64,000 nucleotides of DNA from Peltaster fructicola (lineage: Eukaryota > Ascomycota > Dothideomycetes): the NCBI GenBank assembly GCA_001592805.2, contig CP051143.1, forward strand, positions 1,550,001-1,614,000, given 5' to 3'. Both the position numbers and the translations under genes were made by a program. The notes under the pieces are model-generated. The model worked only from the letters and a program-made list of their open reading frames with translations, made no database searches and was not told where the DNA came from. Positions 51,246 through 62,391 of the stretch are shown in pieces; positions within the stretch are counted from its first letter, which is position 1, and every line of letters starts with the position of its first letter.

Positions 51246-52656
51246 CGCTTGGTGATGCATAAGCCATTGGCTTGATGTCTGGGTGTGGAACTGCGTCAAA
51301 CTTGGTGAACTTGAGCTCGTAATCTGTACCAATGTTGATGAAGGCACCCTTGTTCTCAGTCGAGTCGCAATACTTTGGTGCCGAAAACACAGTGATACAT
51401 CGTCCATCGTGCTCGACCTCATATCCCTCCATACGGACCTCGTGACTCCTGATGATACCCTTGAGACCGTTCTTATCACAGAAGCGCTTGGTGATGTCAG
51501 GGCCGAACTGCAGACCAACACCACGCTTGGAGGGTCCTCGCCCAGGCGTAGGCTGAGGATCAGTCCAGAGCATCTCCATCATCAGTCCACTCTGTCCTGG
51601 TTGACGCTGTGCGAAACGATCGAGCTTTCGAATATCCGCCAGGGACGTCTCATCATCTGAGAAGAGTCCACCGTGGAGTGTAAGCCAGCTATCACCGATC
51701 AAGGTAGCCAGCGGTAGAGCTGAGAAAGACTCTGAGAAGATCTTGAACATGCGCTCTGTGTATTTGTGTTTGCACTCGCCCTCAAAGCCGTACATTCTGT
51801 TCATATCGTCCGTTTCGTGGTTGCCACGGTTCAGGTAGAAGTTATTAGGAAATAGACACTTGTAAGCATACAGCAGAAGTGCGATCTCCGTCGACCACGA
51901 CCCTCGATCCACGAAGTCGCCATTGAATAGATATGCATGTGTTGCGGATGGGAAGCCGTTCAGTCGAAAGATCTCCAACAGATCGAAGTACTGTCCATGG
52001 GTGTCACCACAGACTGTCAATTTGTTCTCCTTCTCAATGTGCATCTCCACCATAGCTGGCTCTTTCTTGAATATTGCTGTTGCTGCTAAAATGATCTGAT
52101 ATGCGTACTTCTTGGCGATCTTCTTGCCAGTCTTAAATCGTTGTATCATGTCGTCAATGAATTCTTGTGTCATGTTCTCGCCCAGCTTCACTCCATCGTA
52201 ATCGTCCTCAATCTTCATAGACTCCAAGTCCAGACCTTCAGCTGCAGATGGCGCATCTGCCAGCTCGATTGCCTTCAAGAAAGCATCTCTCTTCACCAGC
52301 TTCTGACATGCCTCGTACTGGGCCTTCGCTACCTTGTCTGCAGGATTCTTCCGGACCACAATCTTCCAATCATGTATAGCGTCTGCATGCCGTAATATCG
52401 CTGTATTTGCAACTGCTCTTCTGTAGTATGCTTTGACAAATGACGAGTCTAGGTCGATCGCTGCGCTTGCATCTGCTATGGCATACCCATATGCCTCAAG
52501 TTTAATGTTCGCCTGTGCTCGATTGGTGAAGAACGAGGGCTCTTTATCGTTTAGCTCGATCGCTTTGGTGTAGAACTCGATTGCCGTTGGCCAGTCTTTC
52601 GCTTTGAAGGCATCGTTGCCTTTGTTCTTCATTGCCACAGCATCTTCGGTCGACAT
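51223..52656 (-). CDS. PPT1: Serine/threonine protein phosphatase 5 (PP5/Ppt1)
   Basis: Single exon, 477 aa. Three TPR repeats at about residues 5-105 (KNKGNDAFKAKDWPTAIEFY, then PSFFTNRAQANIKLEAYGYA and AYYRRAVANTAI) bind the Hsp90/Hsp70 C-terminus and autoinhibit the enzyme. The PPP catalytic domain has all metal motifs: VCGDTHGQYFDLLE, FNGDFVDRGSWS, YLNRGNHETDDMNRMYGFEG, LHGGLFSDD, IRSHEVRMEGYEV and ITVFSAPKYCD. Length matches PP5 orthologs. It dephosphorylates Hsp90 and its cochaperones in yeast. The C-terminus ends SPSAMSMMGM. It is divergent from SPT4 (335 bp). Confidence 0.95.
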   Translation of the reverse strand: MSTEDAVAMKNKGNDAFKAKDWPTAIEFYTKAIELNDKEPSFFTNRAQANIKLEAYGYAIADASAAIDLDSSFVKAYYRRAVANTAILRHADAIHDWKIVVRKNPADKVAKAQYEACQKLVKRDAFLKAIELADAPSAAEGLDLESMKIEDDYDGVKLGENMTQEFIDDMIQRFKTGKKIAKKYAYQIILAATAIFKKEPAMVEMHIEKENKLTVCGDTHGQYFDLLEIFRLNGFPSATHAYLFNGDFVDRGSWSTEIALLLYAYKCLFPNNFYLNRGNHETDDMNRMYGFEGECKHKYTERMFKIFSESFSALPLATLIGDSWLTLHGGLFSDDETSLADIRKLDRFAQRQPGQSGLMMEMLWTDPQPTPGRGPSKRGVGLQFGPDITKRFCDKNGLKGIIRSHEVRMEGYEVEHDGRCITVFSAPKYCDSTENKGAFINIGTDYELKFTKFDAVPHPDIKPMAYASPSAMSMMGM

Positions 52657-52991
52657 GCTGGGCTGTGTTGGAGCTGTCGATAGGAGAGATCAGTGCGGCC
52701 TCGGCGGATCGAAGCAATAATTGAGTGGGATGACCAAGAATAAGAGGTGTTCCGAGGTTGTGTACGTGAAGAGCAGCAATAGAAAGTGGTCGTCTGCTCT
52801 CGAAGTGGTGCCTCGAAATTAGCTGCATTCTGGACGATCTCATGCAGGGCAATTTTGGCGCACGAGTCGTGAACCTCTTCCTTGTATCGGCCATGATTGT
52901 CACTCTTGTCAATCTATAACATTGACAGACTACGTCCACAGACATCATCTCGGTTACATTCATACGAATTGGAGATACGACAGTCGGCAGG
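52657..52991. promoter_or_regulatory. Divergent promoter of PP5 and SPT4
   Basis: 335 bp between the start codons of two outward-reading genes. No specific sites were identified. Confidence 0.5.
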
Positions 52992-53374
52992 ATGTCACGA
53001 GCACTACGCGCCTGCATGGTTTGCGCCATCGTACAACCAACATCACAGTTCACAAAGAATGGGTGCCCGAACTGTGAGCCTTTCCTTGAGATGCGTGGGA
53101 ACCCAGACACAGTACAAGAGACTACGAGTCAAGTGTTCGAAGGTCTGATCTCCATGGCCGAGCCGGGAGCCAGCTGGGTTGCGAAGTGGCAACGCATTCA
53201 AGGCTATGTGCCTGGACTGTATGCTGTGAAGGTTGTTGGCCAGGTGAGCATGAAGGGGATTGCCTGTACTCTTGACTGACGTCTTTCAAGCTCCCAGAAG
53301 ACTATGCCGCTGCCGCAGCGAATGCAGGAGTTCAGTATGTGCCGAGAGACGGCACCTCTCAGGATGAACTCTGA
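52992..53374 (+). CDS. SPT4: Transcription elongation factor SPT4
   Basis: Zinc-binding partner of Spt5 in the DSIF complex on RNA polymerase II, nuclear. Exons 52992-53243 and 53291-53374, 111 aa. The zinc ribbon pair [11 protein letters not shown] and [10 protein letters not shown] is followed by [39 protein letters not shown] and, after a phase-0 intron of 47 nt, [20 protein letters not shown]. All are standard SPT4 features, including the short length. Confidence 0.95.
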
Positions 53375-53786
53375 GCTGGGAAGCTGTCTTGACTCGATTT
53401 CTTTAGCAAGGCGTCTGGGATTACACAGGTCTAAGGACGAGAGGCTGTATATATGGAACGGCTGTGATCGAAACAACAGCACCATCTGTGGCAGCATGCT
53501 GCTGAGTCTTGCTGGAGGACAGCCAGTAGTGTTGAGAAGTGACGTTGACAGTGCAAGAGCTCTCCATACCCAAGCTGTATCACATGCAATCTACCTCGTG
53601 CGTTGCTAGACATAGCTCATGTGTCAGTAGGCTTTGGCGCGCAAACTGTAGTATCCCCTTGATCATTGAAGGTCTTTCGTTTTGTCCACGCTAAATTTCC
53701 CGACAGTCGATTCAGTGCAAGTAAAGCTAATCACATCAACAACCGCCGACTATAACATAAAGTGAGAGGATCAACTACTTCCAGCA
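53375..53786. other. Intergenic, no gene recognised
   Basis: About 410 bp between SPT4 and POP8; presumed 3' end and promoter only. Confidence 0.5.
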
Positions 53787-54233
53787 ATGGCGGAAATAGC
53801 AGAGACCATCAGTGGACCCGAAGACACGACTCTTAGCTCATTGGATAGCAAGAAGCGACGACACCGCACATCCAAGAACCTGACCATAGCACAATTCAGT
53901 TGTCGCCATCCCGAGTGGACGTACTTCCACCTCAGACATATCAGCGATGCATCGACACCTACAGCAATCGACGAAACATCTGTCAGTCTCTGGATCGACG
54001 CAGCACTTAGCCAATTTCTAGGTTTGCACGGCCGAGCAGTCCCAGTCGACTTTCTCAAGCTTCAAGGACAAGACATCCATATCCGCATACCGCACGACGA
54101 TCAACAAGCCTTGATCGCAGCCCTTTCGAACTGGACTGGGCGTAACGGCGACGCACTTCGCACTGTCGGATGGAGCTCTTGGGATGCAAATGCATATGCT
54201 CACGATGCTGGGCAGGATCTCTTCAACGATTGA
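53787..54233 (+). CDS. Ribonuclease P/MRP subunit Pop8-like
   Basis: Single exon, 148 aa. The N-terminal 35 residues are charged (DSKKRRHRTSKNL). The domain FSCRHPEWTYFHLRH, then VSLWIDAALSQFLGLHGRAV, PVDFLKLQGQDIHIRIPHDD and ALIAALSNW matches the fungal Pop8 family, relatives of Rpp14/Pop5 that bind the RNA of RNase P and MRP in tRNA and rRNA processing. Length is usual. The call rests on family pattern memory rather than an alignment. Confidence 0.8.
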   Translation: MAEIAETISGPEDTTLSSLDSKKRRHRTSKNLTIAQFSCRHPEWTYFHLRHISDASTPTAIDETSVSLWIDAALSQFLGLHGRAVPVDFLKLQGQDIHIRIPHDDQQALIAALSNWTGRNGDALRTVGWSSWDANAYAHDAGQDLFND

Positions 54234-54434
54234 GCATCAAGTTTCATTTCCATGATTATGGCTATATTACACACGACTTGCGCTTTCTCTAGGTCGTGCT
54301 ATGATACAGGTGTTTGCTTGATGCAAGGATGGGTCTCGCCCAAGGCAGATTATCGTCCGTAGTTGAGCTTTTCCCCAACACAGACTTGAGCCTTGAGGAA
54401 GGCAGATCATACAGCTCAATTTCTCAGCAGCATA

Positions 54435-57158
54435 CTACTGAGCAGGCTTCTCGCCATCATGCAGATCTGGTGAACCGGTTGTTGGTGGTGTGGCTGTCTG
54501 TATAGGCTCTGTGCTGATGATCGCAGCCACAATCGGAGAGTCCAATTCCATAGGAGAGCCGATCTCAGGCTCAGAGGGTGGTGGTGGAGGAGGAGGTGGT
54601 GGTGGAGGCTGCAGCGTCTCACCCGGTTCGGTTCGTAGCTTCTTCAAAGCAGCCTCCTCTGCATCCGCAACTGTGTCTCGAGGACGCTTCGTAGATGGTG
54701 TGGCCGAGACATCCTCGTCATCAGAGAGCGCAGGCTCGTCCTCAGTCTTCACACCATTTGCTTCAGGCGTAGATGTGCTCTCCTTTGATTTTGCCTGCTT
54801 CTTCTTCGCCTCGTGCTCGGCCTTTTTGCGTGTATACTTCAAGAGAGTCTCGTGAACATGCTTCTTGATCTTCTTCGCATGTTTGTCGTCCAGCTTGCTC
54901 AAGCTCTTGATCTGATCGTTCTTGAAATCGCTGTTGACAATCTTCTTACTCACTTCCTTAGCCAAGCGCTTCAGTTCCTCTTTCTCCATCTTGTGCTTGA
55001 ACTTGTTCACCACATGCATGACGTGTGGCTGTATGAGGCCCTCATAAAGCTTCTTCTGCTTTTCTTCGGGATACGTCTTCCAACGGTCTTCGCGGCGCTC
55101 TTCAGCTGCGGGTTCGGGGGTAACGGTTTCTGAAGCGGCCTTGGTCGGCTCTTTCGTGCTAGCAACAATGTTAGATATGAGTTCGGTTAGTCTCTGCTGG
55201 TCAGCCAGCGCTTTGGGCGGCGGCGGCGGAGGTACTGGACCCAGGGGGCCAGTAGGACGTGTCCAGGTCGTCTGTCCGTTCTGGTGATAGTAGTACGTCG
55301 AGCCATTACCTGCAACGGCTTCGAACCAACCATTTGGCAACGGTCCTGATGGCGGTGGGCGGAAGCGTGGTGGTGGTCGAGGGCGTGGAGCTGTATTGCG
55401 TGGTCCGCTGGGGGCGTGCATCTTCGGAGGCGACTTGGAGCGTGAGCGCGATCGTTGCCGCTCAGGGCCACGTCTGTCTATACGCTCGTTCTTGATGAGT
55501 GGCGCATTGGGATCTCGCTTCATCCTGGGTATGCGGTAGGCCACTTCCAATTTGCTCCAGGCGTCCAGTAAGTCCTTGGACTGTGTGGCCACGCGGTCGT
55601 CCTCGTTGGTCGTCAACTGCTGGATGGTCTCCTCAATCTTCGAGTCCTGGATCTTGTTTCGGGTGATTCTTGGTAGCTTGTTGAGAATGTCCAGGATCTG
55701 CAAGCAGATGTTGACATCGTCTGCGAAATTGCCCAGGGCGGTCTTCAGGTGACGATAACCGTGCATGCGTACGACCTGGTTGAGCACCATTGGATCCTCA
55801 GCTCGCTGAATTCGATTGAGCAGCTTCACAACGATCCACTTCTCCTTACACTGTGGCAGCTGTGCCATGACACTGCGCACGCCTTCGTTCTCCAGCTCCT
55901 TAGGCTGAAGGCTGTTGACATACTCTTCATCTTCGTCGACGCCCTTCTTCTTGCGAGGTTTCTTGGCCACAGCGATGTCCCAGCTGTCCACATCGTCGAT
56001 TCCGAGGGCTTCGATGGTCGCCTTGGAAAGCTTCGTCGAACGCTCGGTCTGCGTCTTGCCTCCGATATAGCCTGTGCAGTTTGGCTCGCCACAGTAGCAA
56101 GGTTGAGGATCCGCGCCATATCGATCAACATTGTAGTTGAAGACTAGTTCTTCGCCGGCCTTGATCGCGCGCTCTGCGAAGATGCCCATCCGCAGCTTGT
56201 CGCCAACCACCCACTTGTCGACGTAGCAGTTCGGATTACAGGAGTGGTTGCAGAACCGACCAAGGTTGCCTCGTCTCGTCGCATCCACGAACACGCCCTT
56301 CTCGAGTGACATGAAGTAGAAGTGCTTGATGCCTTCCTCATCATATAGCTGCATTCGCTTGCGGAAAGCATTCTCGCCGATGACCTCGCCAATATACTCG
56401 AAGATAAACGCATCTCGTGCCAGATCAGAGTCGGCACGCAGGCCGTAGCCTTTCTTCTCTGTTTTGATCACAGAGACATCTGCGTATTGCTTCCTAGTGA
56501 AGCGCTGGTTCTGACACTGGTTGCCGCAATTGCAATCCAAGATGCACTCCATTTTGGTTGCGCGGTTGATGCAATCTGAGCTCTCGCCACATGCTTCATT
56601 GCTGTGTGTATCTGCGTCTAACCTCCTGTCAGTATCCGTTCTCACCATACTTGCGTACTCAATCTTACCCCACTCCTCTTGACAGTCGCACTCAAGCGCA
56701 GGTTCTGTGATACCCAGCTGCTTGTTGGCGTAGGTACAGTCGTTCAGCACATCGAATGTAGAAGTAGCCTCAGAAGTCTTATTCTCCCAGTCCGAGAACA
56801 GCGCCGCTGGTCGTCGCTCGACTTTTCGTGTATTCGTACGCGATAGCTTTGGCGGCTTTCCAGGCTCTTGCTTGATCGTGACATCGCCTCCAACCAGCTC
56901 TGTCTGCTCCGCCTGTATCGTAGGCGACCCTGTAGCACTCTGCATCTTCACAGGAGAGCGAGAAGACTTCTTCGCACTGACGAGTGATGGAGGATTTTTG
57001 CCGCTGATGCCTTCGAATGAAGGCTCACGCTTGATGCCGCCGCCCAACCTTGCTGCTCCCGTATCCTCATGCACACTCTGCTCCTCGCTCTTCAATCGTA
57101 GATGGCCTACACCATTCTCGAGATTTGGCGTGCTCTTGCGCGGCGTCGAATCGGCCAT
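54435..57158 (-). CDS. SET2: Histone H3 lysine-36 methyltransferase SET2
   Basis: The frame is open throughout, but an in-frame 51-nt intron is likely at 56668-56618 (GTAAGA, branch-like CTGAC, TTAG). Removing it turns the odd insert after CDCQEEW into EEWDADTHSNEACGESSDC, the usual AWS spacing. Exons 57158-56669 and 56617-54435 then give 890 aa. Order: disordered basic N-terminus; AWS Cys cluster; SET domain with KKGYGLRADSD, FIFEYIGEVI, FCNHSCNPNC and FNYNVDRYG; post-SET CYCGEPNCTGYIGG; a basic middle; WW domain (GWFEAVAGNGSTYYYHQNGQ); and the SRI region that binds phosphorylated Pol II CTD (LYEGLIQPHVMHVVNKFKHK). A run of Pro precedes the C-terminus. Start at ATG 57158. Confidence 0.95.
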   Translation of the reverse strand: MADSTPRKSTPNLENGVGHLRLKSEEQSVHEDTGAARLGGGIKREPSFEGISGKNPPSLVSAKKSSRSPVKMQSATGSPTIQAEQTELVGGDVTIKQEPGKPPKLSRTNTRKVERRPAALFSDWENKTSEATSTFDVLNDCTYANKQLGITEPALECDCQEEWGKIEYASMVRTDTDRRLDADTHSNEACGESSDCINRATKMECILDCNCGNQCQNQRFTRKQYADVSVIKTEKKGYGLRADSDLARDAFIFEYIGEVIGENAFRKRMQLYDEEGIKHFYFMSLEKGVFVDATRRGNLGRFCNHSCNPNCYVDKWVVGDKLRMGIFAERAIKAGEELVFNYNVDRYGADPQPCYCGEPNCTGYIGGKTQTERSTKLSKATIEALGIDDVDSWDIAVAKKPRKKKGVDEDEEYVNSLQPKELENEGVRSVMAQLPQCKEKWIVVKLLNRIQRAEDPMVLNQVVRMHGYRHLKTALGNFADDVNICLQILDILNKLPRITRNKIQDSKIEETIQQLTTNEDDRVATQSKDLLDAWSKLEVAYRIPRMKRDPNAPLIKNERIDRRGPERQRSRSRSKSPPKMHAPSGPRNTAPRPRPPPRFRPPPSGPLPNGWFEAVAGNGSTYYYHQNGQTTWTRPTGPLGPVPPPPPPKALADQQRLTELISNIVASTKEPTKAASETVTPEPAAEERREDRWKTYPEEKQKKLYEGLIQPHVMHVVNKFKHKMEKEELKRLAKEVSKKIVNSDFKNDQIKSLSKLDDKHAKKIKKHVHETLLKYTRKKAEHEAKKKQAKSKESTSTPEANGVKTEDEPALSDDEDVSATPSTKRPRDTVADAEEAALKKLRTEPGETLQPPPPPPPPPPPSEPEIGSPMELDSPIVAAIISTEPIQTATPPTTGSPDLHDGEKPAQ

Positions 57159-59092
57159 GATCGAAGGGTGGTAGTGGGAGAAGGACAGAAACAAAGCAAA
57201 ATTCCACCACTACTCAACCAGGAGCCTGCTTGCCGAACATTCCCTCGAAGCGCACAGTCGCACGTTGAAGCACTCAGTCACTGCAGAGCTGGAGTTACAG
57301 GCTAGGCACTAGTGCTCGATGGGATAATGGCCGGTAGAGCCGGTGATAACGATGTCAATGATTGACCACTGCCGTACCGTAGAATGTCGGAGGACGAGTA
57401 TTTCTCTTCTACACAAGCAGTAATTGGATATCTGTTCTGGAGCACCGTCGTGCAACAATTTTGTGAATGCAGCTTTGTGCAAATGAGTGCCGGCGACTGT
57501 TGAGCTCGCTTCAGGCGGTGGAAGGGGGCGTGATCGCTTGCGCGGAAGTGTATGTGTGAGGAAGGATGATTGAATAGGTGCAAGCCGAAAGTCCATATCA
57601 AAGGTACGCTTTGCCATCGCCGCCAAGACCCTCGCATCCATACGCTATCCAGGAAGACATCTTCCTCCATCCTGTCCTGTCATGTACAGTGTTGCAGCAT
57701 TCTCCCATTAACGCAGCAATGTCCTGCGCCCGGTACTCACCTCTACCATCAGGTCAACATAAATGCGAGTTCTTGCTCTTGCTCAGAAGGGCAGGGATGT
57801 GCCTTATAAAACCCAATGCACTCGAGCATGCTGCCACACTGCTTGCTGGTAGACCTCGGTCCTCACCATCGTCATAACTATGCTTTTCATTCCTCATCTC
57901 GCATGTGCGGCTCGCGCAGAGGGTGCGTACAATATTATATGCAGCTGCGAGAGTCAGTTCTTGCCGACCAACAGACACAATGTGATCCAATCGATCTAAC
58001 AGTATCGCCAACTTCCAATGATTAGCGCACTCGTTCACTCAGCGCCTCATGACACAGATATGAAGTAGCTGCTCTTGCGACAGATGCATACGCGCTTCAT
58101 AACACTGCGCTGAGCTGTCGACATAAGCGCTGCCACCACGCTGTCAGCTACGATGACAAGGAGCGTCACGCATGGCCATCTCGTGACTCGGCAGATGGAT
58201 AGAAATAGTAATAGGGCAGGATTAGTACAGCCATAAAACGTCAAGATTGCGCAGAGCAGAAGCCAAAAAGTGTATGCTCGAGTGCTTGCTGACGGGAAAA
58301 GGAGAATGCCGTGGGCGTTTTGAGAACAATAAGAGGGAGGAATGGTCCGCGCGCCAAGGCTATTTAGACTCCACATGGCTCCTACTGGGGAGCGGCTAAG
58401 GCTCTCTTCTCGAAAATCTGGATACTACATCTGTTCCTTACACCTAAACGCATCATGCTAACGCCCTACGAATCAGTACCGAAGTGCTGGGTAGACAGCC
58501 AGCGCCAAATCGTTTGGCATCTACAGCAGTGCTGAAACAACCTCGACGCTTCTGCGAGGTCTATGCAAGTCATTCATCTCCGAATATAATCAACCGACGC
58601 GATCTTTACGCAGCTAATACTAGATGCAGATGCGCTGCAGGAGTAGTATGCACGACGCCCATTGCGTTTCATCTCCTAAGCACTTTACAATTCCTTCCTG
58701 TCGCCAATGCCGGCATCTCTGCTTTCTCCTGCCTTCAGTGTCTTCCATTCCACACATTCTCTGCCATCACCTGTTACTCTCCGTGGCTAGATCAATGACT
58801 TGCATCATGCACGTCGTTCTCTAACCATTCGTTGATACTGATTCCTCCCGCCATCTTCATACACTCGTTCAGCATCCAGCCCTCCTTCGTACCTATCTTT
58901 TCAACGTGCCCTTCACGACCAATACCTTTTCGAGCATTTTGCAGTTCAGCAGCCTTCTAATCATCTCTTCTTCTCCCTCTGCAATCCGCAACATCAGCTG
59001 CGCCTATCATCTTTACACGCGATCACGACTTCGACGGATGTGTCCTTATATGAGCCTTGTCCCGCGCTTTTCCTTTCGTTGTACGACGTTCA
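57159..59092. other. Long intergenic stretch with one weak open frame
   Basis: 1.9 kb upstream of both SET2 and the AT-hook gene. The last 400 bp are C/T-rich and likely a long 5' leader. Only 57309-57617 (minus) has any coding look. Confidence 0.5.
57309..57617 (-). CDS. Possible small protein, 102 aa
   Basis: The ATG at 57617 starts AKRTFDMDFRLAPIQSSFLT, then PRKRSRPLPPPEASS and THLHKAAFTKLLHDGAPEQI, which has a coding-like mix. The remainder is less convincing and no family was recognised. It may instead be part of a spliced gene or chance. Confidence 0.22.
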   Translation of the reverse strand: MAKRTFDMDFRLAPIQSSFLTHTLPRKRSRPLPPPEASSTVAGTHLHKAAFTKLLHDGAPEQISNYCLCRREILVLRHSTVRQWSIIDIVITGSTGHYPIEH

Positions 59093-60063
59093 ATGGCAGG
59101 CTTCGGTCAACAGCCTCCGCCGCCATTCACTAATGATGAGAAGGTGAGTGAGGCAGCACGAGGCAATCGATACACAAGCTGAGCTCTTTTGTAGAATTAT
59201 ATCCTTGCCGAAGTAATCAAGTCTGCTTCGCCGCCTCATGTCTACCTGCTCGACCTTTGCAATCGTCTCAATACTCAGCCAAGGTTTGATGAGCTTCCAC
59301 TTCCACTAGGTATGGTCTTGACGCGCAAGCTCACCTCTGAACTGCACATTGACGTCGAATAGGTCGCTCGGCCAATGCCTGTAGAGCTGCTTTCGATGAA
59401 ATGAGACGCATCGCATACTCACCTGTATCCCAAGCTGGCGGTAATGCTCCGGGGCCTCTTTCAGCACCGGCGCCATCACTCAAACGTCCGACGGGCATGG
59501 AGATGGCATACACAGCTGGTCGAGCTATCGCGCCAAAGACAAGCAATTATCCTTATCCGGCGAGCATAGCAGAGCCGCCACTGAAGAGGAAGAGAGGTCG
59601 ACCGACCAAGGCAGAACAACAGGCAAGAGCTGCGGAACAGACTGGCGAGTCAAGCAGTCTTGGAGGGAGATTCCAGACGCCGCTATCACAATCCATGCCA
59701 CCATCTCCCAGTGTCGACACGAGACCACCTTCCACGACATTGCCTCCTACCTCGCGTATGCCCATATCTGCCATTGTCTCGACGCCGACCGCGCCGCCCA
59801 AGAGTGCCAGCCATTCCAGCTCTTCATCTGGCAAACGCAGGCGCAGACGGCGATCTGAAGGCCACGAAGAGACTGGCTCCAACCAATTCACCTCGCCCTT
59901 CGCCAGGGTGCAGGAGGACACACCTGCACGTCCTTCAGCTTCACGTCGCCGCGATGAGCCAATCCACTCGTCAGTGGCACGACTTGGTGTCAGTGAGCCA
60001 GACCAATCGCCTGGCGCATCGGCTCCCTCATCGACAAGACCAGGCTACGGAGACTCAGCATAA
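59093..60063 (+). CDS. AT-hook nuclear protein with N-terminal helical domain
   Basis: Exons 59093-59143, 59195-59309 and 59363-60063, 288 aa. The first two exons encode a short helical domain, FTNDEKNYILAEVIKSASPP and VYLLDLCNRLNTQPRFDELP, resembling a Myb/helix-turn type opening. After the second intron, GRSANACRAAFDEMRRIAYS completes it. A textbook AT-hook KRKRGRPTKAEQQA follows at about residue 138, then Ser/Pro/Thr-rich disorder with GKRRRRRRSEG. Minor-groove DNA binding is expected; targets are unknown. All splice sites are canonical. Confidence 0.8.
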
Positions 60064-60601
60064 TGTCAGCGAGTCCCATATAACGAAACGCACTATTGTT
60101 TTCTAATCTACATCCGGAGGCCAAGCGATCTGTTTCAGCCAGCGATTTCAGCACCAAAACGACTTACGATTTGATCGAGATAACAGAGAGACACACACAC
60201 ACACAAGACGACGCAGCGATTGATGTACATTGCGAGACAGAAAAGCGACAGCAGCAAATTAAACAGTCCTTATCCCAACATCATTCTTCGGTTTTGGCAG
60301 CGCAATGGTGGTAACTTTCTTTGTTCGAGAAGACTGAGGCTCTAGAACAAGGGCCTGGTAGTCCTTCACAGACTGCTGTTCATTTGTTTTAAGATGGTTC
60401 TTTTACTGTACCATATGTTCGTTATGATCAATGTAATTGACGGCCGGAAGCTGGTATGCACGAAGCATTGCAGGTTGACAAGACCGGCAATTGCTGACTT
60501 GCTACCTACATACACATTAGCAGTTGATAGAGCTTGTATATTGTTGCTCGCAAATGCTCTTTGAATATATCACAGACGCCTCATTACTTGTACAAGCTCG
60601 T
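60064..60601. other. Intergenic between convergent genes
   Basis: About 540 bp of 3' regions. It contains a short (AC)n run near 60190-60205 and A/T-rich sequence. No gene. Confidence 0.5.
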
Positions 60602-61509
60602 TCATGGAGCTTTCAGCTTGGAGTCCTTGCTGGACTCGACACTCCCTCGTTCGGCACTCTCGTCGTCATGCTTGCCGACCTTCTTTGTCTTGCCGCTCTT
60701 CTTGTCATCCTGCTCACGCTGCTGCACCCATTGATCACGCTCCTTGAGTCTCTGCTCTTCTGCCTCCACCATATCTCGCCACTGGTCTTCTCCTGCATAG
60801 CGCTCGTGGTGCACCTTCTTCTCAATGAGACGCTGGTGTGTAGGATCGTTTGGATCGAGAATCTTGACTGTCTCCCATCGTCCCGTGCCGGCAGCGCCAT
60901 CAGTGGTCTCGAAAGCAAGTGATGCGATAACGACAGCGATAGTCAGACCTTGAGCCCATACACGAGCCTGGACGAGCTTCTGTGCAGTGCTCAGGTACTT
61001 ATCTCTGCCGATGATGCCGAGCGCTCCTGCAATGGATGCAACCCAGGAGCCAAAGACGATGCTGTATCTGTTCTCGCTAGCCCATGCTGTCACCTTCTGT
61101 GTTGTCGATCTCTGTGCGTCAATCTGGTCGCGCACTGCTCGTGATTTGTCCTCATACTGGGAGGATGGATCGCGGTTACGTTCAAAGTGCCGTGAGTATC
61201 GGTCTGCTGATATGATGGCTGCTACGTGTCAGTCTCCGCGGAAGAAGCCCTGTTTCTTCTTGCTTACATCCGAATGTGCCTGCGCTGCATACTAGAAAAG
61301 CTTGCAATGGAATGCCAAGTCCTTTGAAGGCAGGGTATCGTCGTCCTGCTGCAAAGACACCAAGGCCGCCAGCAGCTAATCCTGATATTCCGCCAATAAG
61401 ACCTCCTTGTATCGTGGCACTGAGGACCGTGTTAGACTGCCAGTGTGACCAGTCGTGTGATGACTGACTTGTAATGTTGCTGCTCTTCTTCCTTTGTTAG
61501 GATCTTCAT
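60602..61509 (-). CDS. RCF2: Respiratory supercomplex factor 2 (Hig1-domain protein RCF2)
   Basis: Inner mitochondrial membrane protein promoting cytochrome bc1-cytochrome oxidase supercomplexes. Exons 61509-61469, 61419-61268 and 61218-60602, 269 aa. The first exon (13 codons) encodes MKILTKEEEQQHYN. The second exon encodes ATIQGGLIGGISGLAAGGLG and RRYPAFKGLGIPLQAFLVCS. The third continues SIISADRYSRHFER, then the HIG1 domain with SENRYSIVFGSWVASIAGAL and VQARVWAQGLTIAVVIASL. A charged C-terminal tail is Lys/Glu/Asp-rich. Both introns are needed to recover the conserved N-terminal half. Confidence 0.93.
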
Positions 61510-62391
61510 CTTGAGCTGTGCCTTAAGGCCTGCACAATGCTTTGACCGTGGCGAGGCTGTGCAGGAGTGAGAATGAAACAAGCTAGACGAGAGGCTGTGT
61601 TCTGCAGGTTGATGCGAAGTGAAGATGGGATACTGCATGGAGTAGTAGAGTACATAGGCGCAAAAGTACATTGGTCAGTATGCCGTCATCGAGCCTATCA
61701 AAGCTCCAGTTGTCGGAACTTCGGCGGCACAGCTGACAGGCTTTTTCTCAAAAGACATGAAACATGTCTGAGCTCAATTGCGGCACACCCAATGTCTGGA
61801 CCATTGGGCATCACAGCAACACCTCAGAAGGGCTCATGCGCAGGATCATGCGTAGGACTTTCAGCTCGGACGCCTCACAGGCAGCACTCACAATATTGAC
61901 TGCTCGCCTGACCAGAGCAAGGCTGCATCGACCGTTAAACACTCCTCAGGAATCGAGAAGTGATTGACGGTATCACACAAATCGTCAATCTGTCGTAGGC
62001 TATCGTTCGTTTCGTAGAGCGTTGTCCAGTCTCTCGTCGGTCGCGACCGATGTGCTTGTGTACCAGCACATTATAGTCCTCGATGTCGGGGCGTCGGTCA
62101 ACAAACGAGTCAAGGTGATATGGTCACCGACATAGCCTGGCCAAGCACGCCTGGAAACTAATCTTTTCTAAACAAAGAATCGAAGGATTTGAAGCCAGAA
62201 AGTCTGCACTCGTGTCAATCACGCCTCACAGACACATAGACGCTTGTATGGCTATCACATCGCAGCTGGTGGACAGGTCAAGAGTATAAGTAAGGTATGC
62301 TTTCCTACTGTCTTCCCTTCCATTATCCAACAACCAACACATTCTGGAATCCTCGTTCTCGCTCCACACCAACCCTCAACAACACAAGACA
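61510..62391. other. Intergenic between divergent genes
   Basis: About 880 bp; promoters of RCF2 and the surface protein gene. The frame at 61567-61899 has no motif. Confidence 0.5.

Noticed and set aside
57302-57670. 122-codon minus-strand frame overlapping the possible small protein at 57309-57617
   Set aside because: Less protein-like than the overlapping frame; no motif.
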